DNA of 6,077 bases from Gammaproteobacteria bacterium (GTDB lineage: Bacteria > Pseudomonadota > Gammaproteobacteria > JABDGN01), in NCBI GenBank assembly GCA_016763565.1, contig JAESTO010000051.1:1-6077 (forward strand). The letters are read 5' to 3'. The notes under the pieces are model-generated. The model searched no databases and was not told the origin of the DNA. It worked only from the letters and a program-made list of their open reading frames with translations. Positions 1-6,077 of the stretch are shown piece after piece (the first letter of the stretch is position 1; every line of letters begins with the position of its first letter). The translations under genes were made by a program, and so were the position numbers.

Positions 1-282
1 ACTGCTCTGCAAGCACACGAAAATTACCACCGTGGATTTAGTACGCCCGAGATTAAGATTGACGGAACAGCACAAAAAATATTTATACGCATTGACTCGA
101 ATGATTAACCAAAAGAGAGCAAATTGCAATCAGGCGACGTTGACACTATATTGTTTGACAATTAAGGAGAAACAACAGGCGCATTTTCACTACTTGAAAA
201 CGATGCTAAGGAGATTCAAGGATGAAATTCTTTGCCGCAGGTGGATAGTGAGCCAGGCATGGTGGAACTCTATGAAAGTTAA
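1..282 (+). pseudogene. Probable decayed gene fragment, cut by the left edge
   Basis: Read in the frame that begins at base 1, this stretch gives a balanced, protein-like sequence broken by stops at 106 (TAA), 163 (TAA), 223 (TGA) and 280 (TAA). The pieces include HRGFSTPEIKIDGTAQKIFI before the first stop and QSGDVDTILFDN and LLENDAKEIQG between later ones. About 32 of the first 95 codons begin with G, a usual mark of a true bacterial reading frame; in the overlapping open frame (32-487) only about 11 of 60 codons do over the matching 109-288 stretch. This suggests that the broken frame was the original gene. The protein family is not recognised and the 5' part is outside the window. Alternatively only 1-108 is coding, as the intact C-terminus of a gene ending at 108, and the rest is chance. 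Confidence 0.37.
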
Positions 283-487
283 AGGTGAAAAAATTCCCAT
301 GCCGACAACAGCACGAAAAATGCTCGGTGTTATTGACCATAAAAAGTTGACGCCACAACAAAAAACACAGAGAATCATAAAATTGTTACGTGCTACCCTG
401 AGAAAAGAAGAGAAAGGTCGCAGTGACTCGACCACGGGTTTTTACGAAATTTGCTTGACGGCACTCTCCCACAACACAGATATTTGA
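32..487 (+). CDS. Hypothetical basic protein, possibly spurious or 5'-partial
   Basis: This frame is open from base 2 to the TGA at 485-487, so it may continue past the left edge; GTG 32 is the first possible start. No Shine-Dalgarno sequence precedes GTG 32. The 151-residue product is very basic and rich in Trp and Cys in its middle (CRRW and QAWWN), and I recognise no domain, signal peptide or membrane segment. Its first half lies over a frame with better codon character (see the remnant at 1-282), so that half may be a shadow. The last 71 residues, from ATG 272, read more naturally (for example KIPMPTTARKMLGVIDHKKL) and ATG 272 has a weak GGTGG upstream. That part could be a small separate gene or the frameshifted tail of the decayed gene. 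About 160 codons without a stop is unlikely by chance in this base composition, so it is kept at low confidence. Confidence 0.3.
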   Translation: MDLVRPRLRLTEQHKKYLYALTRMINQKRANCNQATLTLYCLTIKEKQQAHFHYLKTMLRRFKDEILCRRWIVSQAWWNSMKVKGEKIPMPTTARKMLGVIDHKKLTPQQKTQRIIKLLRATLRKEEKGRSDSTTGFYEICLTALSHNTDI

Positions 488-526
488 TTGTTTAACGCAT
501 CAACCTTATTTTCACAATCTGTTCGG

Positions 527-892
527 TCACGGTAGTGTTGAGCTAGCGTGAAAATTGGTCTTCAGCACGCGATACTCATATGCACGCCTATCGGGGGCAT
601 CAGCAAAGCGAAAAGCCATTTGGCCGGTTAAGGCATGACTATCAACAATGCTAAGGTCTTTGCTTAGCTCTTGGCGTATATTGGAAATTTGCACAGAAAA
701 TTTCGCTTTTTTATAGCATTTAAAATAAAAATGCGCTTCCGCAGCATCATGGGATAATTATTTACTTATAAAAGTGACAACAGGGCTATTATCATCATTT
801 TTCCAATAGGTAGTTTGTTATCACGGCCAAGTCTGGCTATCTTTTTCAACAAGCGTCAGCCATATCTGTAGAAAAATATAAACAACATTATT
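527..892 (-). pseudogene. Decayed gene of unknown function, reverse strand
   Basis: No intact gene covers this stretch, but one reverse-strand frame reads as protein along its length apart from three internal stops: TGA-TAA at 823-818 and TAA at 760-758. In reading order the pieces are LQIWLTLVEKDSQTWP (ending near 824), TYWKNDDNSPVVTFISK (ending at 761) and a 76-residue open piece from 757 ending in TGA at 527. The last includes EAHFYFKCYKKAKFSVQISN, DSHALTGQMAFRFADAPDRR and YEYRVLKTNFHASSTLP. The frame stays constant, so the damage seems to be point mutations rather than many indels. The last piece has no ATG start; only GTG 694, without a ribosome site, could open a 55-residue version. The reading-frame stop beyond 892 sets the upstream limit, but the true 5' end is unknown. 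No family is recognised. The remnant points away from comM and ends about 40 bases from the + strand ORF at 32-487. Confidence 0.5.
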
Positions 893-905
893 TTACAACC
901 AATAT

Positions 906-919
906 ATGATTTTTATCAT
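906..919. repeat. Inverted repeat at the -35 region of the comM promoter
   Basis: ATGAT (906-910) and ATCAT (915-919) form a perfect inverted repeat around four T bases. The right arm touches the proposed -35 hexamer. A second short palindrome, GCAT-C-ATGC (933-941), sits just before the -10 hexamer, and ATCAT recurs at 935-939, exactly 20 bases after the first copy. This spacing is about two helical turns and would suit an operator, but short AT-rich palindromes are common in such DNA, so no regulator is proposed. Confidence 0.25.
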
Positions 920-947
920 TGAATATATATTTGCATCATGCTATTAT
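919..947 (+). promoter_or_regulatory. Predicted sigma70-type promoter for the leader peptide frame and comM
   Basis: TTGAAT (919-924) and TATTAT (942-947) are separated by an ideal 17 bases and match the consensus hexamers at 4 of 6 and 5 of 6 positions. Transcription would start near 954, giving a leader of only about 24 bases before ATG 978 and about 90 bases before the comM start. The surrounding DNA (about 860-1040) is strongly AT-rich. A TATAAA-like alternative -10 lies at about 955-960 without an equally good -35. Confidence 0.5.
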
Positions 948-964
948 GTTTGTTTTATAAATTT

Positions 965-970
965 AAAGGA
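965..970 (+). promoter_or_regulatory. Strong Shine-Dalgarno sequence upstream of ATG 978
   Basis: AAAGGA ends seven bases before ATG 978, near-ideal spacing. It is the only good ribosome-binding site between the predicted promoter and comM. The bases directly before the comM ATG (1028-1042) have no purine-rich Shine-Dalgarno element. The ribosome therefore most likely loads at 978 and reaches comM by coupling. Confidence 0.55.
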
Positions 971-977
971 AATAATC

Positions 978-1052
978 ATGTCTATGTGTATTAGTTTTGC
1001 TTGTTTTGAAGCATTTATTCAAAATAAATTTTCACAAATGATATGTCATTAG
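978..1052 (+). CDS. Short leader peptide frame overlapping the comM start
   Basis: ATG 978 opens a 24-residue frame starting MSMCISFACFEAFIQNKF and ending with TAG at 1050-1052. It is preceded by AAAGGA at 965-970 and lies directly after a predicted promoter. Its last ten bases overlap the first ten of comM in a different frame, so a ribosome ending at 1052 would be within a few bases of the comM ATG at 1043. Three of its 24 residues are Cys (4, 9 and 23). The layout fits translational coupling, with the peptide frame delivering ribosomes to a comM start that lacks its own site. No runs of one amino acid or attenuator-like hairpins are evident, so classic amino-acid attenuation is not supported. 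It has no recognised homologue and could be a chance frame, with the ribosome site acting poorly at a distance. Confidence 0.42.
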   Translation: MSMCISFACFEAFIQNKFSQMICH

Positions 1053-2563
1053 CTGTAGTGCATTGCCGTGGCCAAGCTGGTGTGCAAGCGCCGCATGTGA
1101 TTGTTGAAGTACATATTACGGGTGGCTTGCCAGGTTTTTCAATAGTTGGCTTGCCGGAAACCGTTGTCAAAGAAAGTCGCGAACGAGTGCGCAGCGCCTT
1201 ATTAAATTGTCAATTCCAATTTCCTGCACGGCGCATTACCGTTAATCTTGCTCCTGCCGATACGCCAAAAGAGGGAGGGCGCTTTGATTTGCCGATTGCG
1301 CTAGGTATTTTAGCCGCATTGGAGCAAATCCCTAAACATAGTTTACGTGACTATGAATTTGCTGGTGAGTTAGCCTTGTCGGGTGAGTTGCGACCGATTA
1401 AGGGTATTTTGCCTTTTGCTATAGAAACACATAACGCCAAACGACAATTAATTATTCCACAAGAAAATGCTGATGAAGCAAGCTTGATTGAAGGTTTGCC
1501 TATTTTTCCTGCCAAACATTTATTAGATGTTTGTGCGCATTTGCACCAACGAACATTATTATCGCGCCAAGCGTCAGCGAGTGCCGCCGTTAATGTTTCT
1601 ACACTGCAAGATTTAAATGAAGTTCGCGGACAATTTCAGGCGCGGCGTGCATTAGAAATAGCAGCGGCTGGTGGACATAGTTTATTAATGATTGGTCCGC
1701 CTGGCACGGGTAAAAGTATGTTGGCTAGTCGATTACCCACTATTTTGCCACCGATGGCGATAACGGAGTCATTAGAAGTCGCCGCTATTGCTTCGATTAG
1801 CCATAAAGGCTTTAATTATCAAACCTGGCAGCAACGCCCTTTTCGTACACCACATCACACCGCATCAAGTGTGGCTTTGGTGGGTGGTGGTAGCCCACCA
1901 AAGCCAGGTGAAATTTCGTTAGCACATAATGGCGTGCTATTTTTAGATGAGCTGCCTGAGTTTAATCGTCATGCCTTAGAGAGCATGCGTGAACCATTAG
2001 AATCAAAAACCATTACTATTTCGCGCGCAGCACGACAGGTTGACTTTCCTGCTAATTTCCAATTAATTGCCGCAATGAATCCTTGTCCCTGTGGTTATTT
2101 AGGTGATAGCAAGAAAAATTGTCGTTGTACTACGGAGCAAATACAACGTTACCATAGTCGATTATCAGGCCCTTTACTTGATCGCATTGATATGCACGTT
2201 GAAGTTCCAGCGCTGCCTAAGCATTTTTTTATTGATAGTGAAAAACAAGTGGTTGAGGATAGCGCGACTATCCGCCAGCGGGTAGTGGTTGCGCGGGAAC
2301 GGCAACAACAGCGAGCTCAAAAAGCGAATATTAATTTGCAAGGTAAAGAATTAGAACAAGCTTGTCATTTAACTAAAGAGCAAAAACAATGGTTGCATGA
2401 AACGATTGAACAATTAAATTTATCCGCACGCGCTTATCACCGTATACTAAAAATTGCGCGCACTATTGCAGATTTGGCTGATAGTGAGGTGCTTGAAAAA
2501 CAATATTTGCTTGAAGCATTAAGTTATCGACAATTGGACCGAGCATTGAATAAGAGGGGGTAA
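1043..2563 (+). CDS. comM: ComM/YifB, Mg-chelatase-like AAA+ ATPase of natural transformation
   Basis: Members of this family are cytoplasmic hexameric AAA+ motors; in Vibrio cholerae ComM drives branch migration so that incoming single-stranded DNA is integrated during natural transformation. The 506 residues match the usual full length. The N-terminal ChlI-like domain (about 20-140) holds GLPGFSIVGLPETVVKESRE and NLAPADTPKEGGRFDLPIA. The ATPase core has Walker A GPPGTGKS (218-225), the family signature RPFRTPHHTASS followed by GGG, Walker B VLFLDELPEF (from 298, with D302 and E303), the sensor region AAMNPCPCG (N346) and LLDRID with R381. The C-terminal domain carries LSARAYHRILKIARTIADL, with R463 as the likely sensor-2 arginine. 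Cysteines 348, 350, 360 and 362 form a CPC...CRC set common in this family. ATG 1043 is the only ATG after the in-frame stop at 1025 and aligns with the typical MSL start, but it lacks a Shine-Dalgarno sequence and overlaps a leader frame. The gene appears intact, so the motor is probably functional; whether the organism is competent cannot be told from this window. Confidence 0.97.
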   Translation: MSLAVVHCRGQAGVQAPHVIVEVHITGGLPGFSIVGLPETVVKESRERVRSALLNCQFQFPARRITVNLAPADTPKEGGRFDLPIALGILAALEQIPKHSLRDYEFAGELALSGELRPIKGILPFAIETHNAKRQLIIPQENADEASLIEGLPIFPAKHLLDVCAHLHQRTLLSRQASASAAVNVSTLQDLNEVRGQFQARRALEIAAAGGHSLLMIGPPGTGKSMLASRLPTILPPMAITESLEVAAIASISHKGFNYQTWQQRPFRTPHHTASSVALVGGGSPPKPGEISLAHNGVLFLDELPEFNRHALESMREPLESKTITISRAARQVDFPANFQLIAAMNPCPCGYLGDSKKNCRCTTEQIQRYHSRLSGPLLDRIDMHVEVPALPKHFFIDSEKQVVEDSATIRQRVVVARERQQQRAQKANINLQGKELEQACHLTKEQKQWLHETIEQLNLSARAYHRILKIARTIADLADSEVLEKQYLLEALSYRQLDRALNKRG

Positions 2564-2619
2564 CAAGAATCCATTAACGCTTAACGCTGCGAGCTGGTCA
2601 CACTTAATCGAGTATCCGT

Positions 2620-2653
2620 AAAAAAATAGTGAGTTGCTTTACGACGCACCACT
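2620..2653 (-). terminator. Possible rho-independent terminator of the cytochrome c gene
   Basis: Read on the reverse strand, AGTG (2653-2650) pairs with CACT (2631-2628), and two further short pairings (GT/AC and GC/GC) continue the stem after single-base bulges. The loop contains the cytochrome stop codon. After one A, a run of seven T bases (2626-2620) follows. The stem is short and bulged but has the right order for an intrinsic terminator that overlaps the last codons. No equivalent T tract follows a hairpin for comM on the + strand, and nothing else is seen in the gap 2564-2619. Confidence 0.4.
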
Positions 2654-3001
2654 CTTATGAAGTAAATATCTCACCGCAGATTTTAATTCATGGGGCGTGC
2701 AACGAGAACACGTCCCTTTAGGCGGCATTAAGTGGTAGCCTTTAGTGACATGATGAACCAATACTCCCATGCCTTGCTTATAACGCTTCTCCCATTGTTT
2801 TTTATCTTTGATTTTTGGTGAGCCAGCAGCACCTGAGGCATGGCAAAAGGCGCAACGGCGACGATAAATTTTTTTACCAATAGATAATTGTTCTTTAATA
2901 TCTATTTTTTCAACCGCGCCTTGGGTTTTATTTGGCGATGGTGTTGCCACAATTGTAGAGGTAATAAAGAATAATAAAAGCAAACAAACAATATTTTTCA
3001 T
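2639..3001 (-). CDS. Periplasmic cytochrome c5-type monohaem cytochrome c
   Basis: The 120-residue product begins with a Sec signal peptide (basic start, hydrophobic stretch about 4-18, probable cleavage near residues 19-21). The mature part has one covalent haem-binding motif, CAFCH (50-54), with His54 as one axial ligand. Met92 in YHLMPPKGTC is the likely second ligand. Cys98 and Cys101 (CSRC) are the extra pair typical of the cytochrome c5 group, where they form a disulfide, followed by a closing helix with TPHELKSAVRYLL. Size and motif order match class I c5 cytochromes, small electron carriers working between respiratory complexes and terminal oxidases or reductases; the partner is not shown here. 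The start lies 16 bases after the smc stop and has no clear Shine-Dalgarno sequence, so it is probably read from the smc transcript. It is strongly basic for a periplasmic protein (YRRR, KIKDKKQWEKRYK). Confidence is high for the class and moderate for the c5 subgroup. Confidence 0.93.
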   Translation of the reverse strand: MKNIVCLLLLFFITSTIVATPSPNKTQGAVEKIDIKEQLSIGKKIYRRRCAFCHASGAAGSPKIKDKKQWEKRYKQGMGVLVHHVTKGYHLMPPKGTCSRCTPHELKSAVRYLLHKSGAS

Positions 3002-3017
3002 AAAAATTTATCTAATG

Positions 3018-6000
3018 TTAAGCTGCAGCCATTTGTACAGCTTCGTCCATATCCACAGCAACAATGCGAGACACACCTGGCTCGTGCATAGTCACCCCCG
3101 TTAAGTGATCAGCCATTTCAATCGCTAGCTTATTATGGCTTATAAACATAAATTGCACGGTTTCTGACATAGCTTTCACCAGATTACAGAAGCGACCAAC
3201 GTTAGCATCATCTAGCGGTGCATCAACCTCATCGAGCAAGCAGAATGGCGCTGGATTTAAACGGAAAATAGCAAACACTAAAGAAATAGCAGTTAACGCT
3301 TTTTCACCACCCGATAATAAATGAATAGACGTATTACGTTTTCCTGGCGGGCGGGCAATCACATTAATGCCGGTGTTTAACAAATCATTATCAGTTAATT
3401 CTAAATACGCATTACCGCCGCCAAATACTTGTGGGAATAATTCTTTGAAGCCATCGTTGACGATATCAAACGTGTCTTTAAAGCGCGTTTTAGTTTCATT
3501 ATCAATTTTATGAATAGCATTTTCCAGCGTGGTTAAGGCTTCAATTAAATCAGCATGTTGTGTATCTAAATAATTTTTACGTTCTTCTTGTACCGTGTAT
3601 TCATCAATCGCCGCTAAATTAATAGCACCTAGACGTTGAATGCGATTAGCGATACGTTGCACCGATTCTTCCCACTCGGCAACGTTGGCTTGTTCAGGCA
3701 GCCCATTACACAATGGGTCTAATTCAAAATGCAATTCGATAATTTGTTCTTGATAGGTTTCACGGCGGACATTAAAACCTTGAAAATCCAAACGTTTTTG
3801 TTCTGTTTTACTGCGCAGTGATTCAATTTTTTGTGCGATATCATCACGTTGTTGTTCATGTTGTTGCAGTTGTTCATTAACATTTTCTACTTGTTGTCGT
3901 GCTGTTGTTAAAGCAGTTTCTTCATTAATGCGTTTTTGCAGAGCATCTTTTAATTGCTGCTCGAGGTCTTCAACAGGTGATTGATTTTCATTCAGCGCTT
4001 GTTGTAATTGCTGGCGTCGTTCACCTAGGCTATTTAATTGTTCATCCATACGCACACTGGCTTGTTCGATAGCGGTTAATTGAGTGCGAGCATTTTCTAC
4101 TTGTAGGGTTAATTGATGTGTTTGTTCTTTGTCTTGACGAGATTTTTGTCGTGCACCATCAAGTGCTTCGCGTAGCGTAGTACGTTGCATTGACAATGTT
4201 TGGCGTTGTGTTTCATCTTGCTCGTTTTTTTCTAATGCTTGTTGCCAGGTCATACGTGTTTGTTGCAACGTTTGTTGGTGCTGCTGTTGTGTATTTTTGG
4301 CTTCGGTGGTTTCTTGACGCATTTCCTCAACACGTTGTTGTAAACGTTGTAAATAGTGTTGTTTGACTTCCCATTTTGTTTTTATATTGTGTTGCTGGTC
4401 GCGCACTTGATTAATTTGTCGTTGCTGCGTTTCACGCTGTTGCTCTAATTGAGTTAAGCTGTTTTTCCCCTGCTGTAATTGTTGTTGCAACTGTGTCACT
4501 TGTTGTTCATCATTTGCTAATTGTTTTGCCAAGGCGGTTAACTCTTTTTCACGTTTTAACGTGCCTGTTTTTGCATCATTATCTTTGCTGATACGCAACC
4601 AATGTTTGCCTAGCCAAATGCCATCTTGGGTAATAATGGATTCGCCATCTTTGAGTTGTGGGCGTATGGTTAGTGCTTCAGTTAAATCTTTGCTGCAATA
4701 AACATGGGTTAATAAGGCATGAGCGGCGTAATCGGCATTAACGTGTTCGCTAAGTCTAGGCAGTGAGGTATGAGCAGCAATGGATTCACTGCTATTATGT
4801 TGACTCACTAAGGTAATCTGTCCACTGGCCAGTGTGGCAATATCATCGGCAAATTGTTCAGAACTATCAACACATACAGCTTCCAAATAATCACCTAAGG
4901 CTGTTTCAACAGCAGTTTCCCAACCTTCATCAACTTGCAAACATTGTGCTAAGCGTGGTTGTTCAGTTAACTGGTGCTGGCTTAACCAATTTTGGCTAGC
5001 ATCTTGTTCTTGATTCAATGCTGCCTGTTGCAATGCTTGCAGCGAAGCTTGGCGACCACGTGCGGTTTGCACGCCTTGCTGTATCGCATGTAAATCTTGT
5101 GAATATTTTTCGTTGCTGTGGCGTTGTTCAGCAATGCGTTGTAATAATGTATCGAGTTCAGCTTGTTGCTCACCAATGGTTTGTTCAAGTTGCTGATTTT
5201 TTTGCGATAACTGAGCAATCGTGCTGTCTAATTCAGCGAAATCAATTTTTTGTTGCTCTTCAGTTAAGCGTTGTAAGCGTTTTTGGATATCCGCAAGTTG
5301 AGTCTCCAAATGTTGAATACGCGTTTGTTCAACACGTGCTTGTTGCACCGTTTCAGAAGCGCCTTGATTAAATGAATCCCAATGACTTTGCCAATCGTGC
5401 ATAGTTTGTTCAGCGTTCGTGAGGGTGTCACTCGATGATTCCGCAACTTGTTGTGCGGTGACCAACCCGGGTTCTTGACGGGTGAGAATATGTTGTAATT
5501 CCGCGATGCGTTGTTGGTCATCTTGCAAATGCTGGTTAAGCTCTTGCCATTGTCGTTCAACTTGTTGGTGATCGTGATTTAATTGATTAAAGCGTTCGCG
5601 ATGGTGTGTAATATTTTGTTCTAATTTGGCAATTTCAGTGCCAATGGCGTAGTAACGACCTTGAATAGCATTGAATTCATCGTTTAATTCTGTTTGTTGT
5701 ACACGCTGCTGTTCAATCAGTGCGCCAAGACGGTGTTGCTCAGCAACCCGTTCTTCAATCAGTACGTCTTGTTCCTTAATAATTTTATCGTAGTTGGCTA
5801 ACTGGTTAGTAAGATCTTGCCAGTGCAATGCCAACAATTGTGCCTTCGTTAAGCGTTCTTCCTCTTTAAGTACCTTATAACGTTCGGCTGCTTTAGCTTG
5901 ACGGTTTAAGTGTTCTAGTTGTTTAGCAATTTCTCCACGTACATCGTCGAGCCGTTCGAGATTTTCTTTGGTGTGGCGCAAACGGTTTTCAGTTTCACGA

Positions 6001-6077
6001 CGGCGTTCTTTATATTTCGATACCCCGGCAGCTTCTTCTAAATACATACGTAATTCTTCGGGCTTAGCTTCAATGAA
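3018..6077 (-). CDS. smc: Chromosome partition protein SMC, N-terminus cut by the window edge
   Basis: SMC is the ATPase of the bacterial condensin; as a dimer, with ScpA and ScpB in species that carry them, it extrudes DNA loops and helps origins segregate. The frame runs into the right edge: ten codons (FIEAKPEELR) precede the first internal ATG at 6047, so the start is outside and about 150 residues with Walker A are missing. The 1019 residues seen cover EEAAGVSKYKERRRE (end of the head), a long Gln-rich coiled coil, the hinge (about 365-505, with DEGWETAVETALGDYLEAV), the returning coil, and the C-terminal head. The head has the ABC signature LLSGGEKAL (from 920), Walker B FCLLDEVDAPLDD (D949, E950) and the switch His981 in FISHNK. 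All visible catalytic motifs are intact and no frameshift is seen. The protein ends in MAAA, 16 bases before the cytochrome gene. In many gammaproteobacteria zipA and ligA follow smc; here they do not. Confidence 0.97.
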   Translation of the reverse strand, partial: FIEAKPEELRMYLEEAAGVSKYKERRRETENRLRHTKENLERLDDVRGEIAKQLEHLNRQAKAAERYKVLKEEERLTKAQLLALHWQDLTNQLANYDKIIKEQDVLIEERVAEQHRLGALIEQQRVQQTELNDEFNAIQGRYYAIGTEIAKLEQNITHHRERFNQLNHDHQQVERQWQELNQHLQDDQQRIAELQHILTRQEPGLVTAQQVAESSSDTLTNAEQTMHDWQSHWDSFNQGASETVQQARVEQTRIQHLETQLADIQKRLQRLTEEQQKIDFAELDSTIAQLSQKNQQLEQTIGEQQAELDTLLQRIAEQRHSNEKYSQDLHAIQQGVQTARGRQASLQALQQAALNQEQDASQNWLSQHQLTEQPRLAQCLQVDEGWETAVETALGDYLEAVCVDSSEQFADDIATLASGQITLVSQHNSSESIAAHTSLPRLSEHVNADYAAHALLTHVYCSKDLTEALTIRPQLKDGESIITQDGIWLGKHWLRISKDNDAKTGTLKREKELTALAKQLANDEQQVTQLQQQLQQGKNSLTQLEQQRETQQRQINQVRDQQHNIKTKWEVKQHYLQRLQQRVEEMRQETTEAKNTQQQHQQTLQQTRMTWQQALEKNEQDETQRQTLSMQRTTLREALDGARQKSRQDKEQTHQLTLQVENARTQLTAIEQASVRMDEQLNSLGERRQQLQQALNENQSPVEDLEQQLKDALQKRINEETALTTARQQVENVNEQLQQHEQQRDDIAQKIESLRSKTEQKRLDFQGFNVRRETYQEQIIELHFELDPLCNGLPEQANVAEWEESVQRIANRIQRLGAINLAAIDEYTVQEERKNYLDTQHADLIEALTTLENAIHKIDNETKTRFKDTFDIVNDGFKELFPQVFGGGNAYLELTDNDLLNTGINVIARPPGKRNTSIHLLSGGEKALTAISLVFAIFRLNPAPFCLLDEVDAPLDDANVGRFCNLVKAMSETVQFMFISHNKLAIEMADHLTGVTMHEPGVSRIVAVDMDEAVQMAAA

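Noticed and set aside
190..435. Reverse-strand open frame of 81 codons with a hydrophobic product
   Set aside because: It is the complement of a Lys/Arg-rich frame, which automatically gives Phe/Leu-rich sequence. It has no ribosome site and lies over better candidates on the + strand.
527..892. Stop-codon reassignment or readthrough to explain the broken reverse frame
   Set aside because: The internal stops include both TGA and TAA, and comM, smc and the cytochrome gene use the standard code without internal stops, so decay is the simpler explanation.
2103..2285. Open frame of 60 codons inside comM
   Set aside because: It lies wholly inside a conserved part of the ComM ATPase core and is an out-of-frame shadow.
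5015..5560. Three open frames on both strands over the smc coiled coil
   Set aside because: The SMC reading frame is unbroken and clearly coding here; these frames are shadows of its CAA/CAG- and GAA-rich codons.
3820..5560. Many TTG/TTGTTG repeats that resemble a microsatellite
   Set aside because: On the coding strand these are CAA and CAG codons for the Gln-rich SMC coiled coil. They are irregular and in frame, so no separate repeat element is needed.
1..6077. CRISPR array, tRNA or rRNA gene, insertion sequence ends
   Set aside because: No regularly spaced direct repeats, cloverleaf-like segments, rRNA-like sequence, transposase motifs or paired terminal inverted repeats were seen on either strand.

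Overview
The window looks like chromosomal DNA of an AT-leaning gammaproteobacterium. Three genes can be named with confidence: comM/yifB (Mg-chelatase-like AAA+ ATPase) on the + strand, and smc plus a cytochrome c5-type periplasmic cytochrome c on the - strand. The SMC coiled coil is rich in Gln, the ComM is of the NPCPCG type, and the cytochrome has the MPPKGTC..C ending of the c5 group. Together these point to Gammaproteobacteria, but genus cannot be decided from the sequence alone.

Layout. Positions 1-892 hold no convincing intact gene. Two tracts look like decayed genes facing each other: a + strand remnant (1 to about 282, several in-frame stops) and a - strand remnant (about 892 down to 527, three in-frame stops). 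A + strand open frame (32-487, open to the left edge) overlaps the first remnant in another frame and may be only a shadow, although its 3' part from ATG 272 could stand alone. Positions 893-977 are very AT-rich and hold a good sigma70-type promoter. Positions 978-1052 hold a 24-codon reading frame with a strong Shine-Dalgarno sequence; it overlaps the comM start. comM fills 1043-2563. A gene-free gap of about 75 bases follows, then the cytochrome gene (2639-3001, -) with a possible hairpin terminator at its 3' end, then smc (3018 to beyond 6077, -; the N-terminal ATP-binding part lies outside the window).

How the genes relate. smc and the cytochrome gene are 16 bases apart on the same strand and are probably co-transcribed, with comM converging on them. 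The three are not one pathway: SMC acts in chromosome compaction and segregation, ComM in branch migration during natural transformation, and the cytochrome in periplasmic electron transfer.

The most interesting point is the 5' end of comM. The predicted transcript begins just before a tiny cysteine-containing peptide frame with an excellent ribosome site, while comM itself has none and starts inside the end of that frame. This is an arrangement expected for translational coupling or leader-peptide control. No wholly new multi-gene system is evident.
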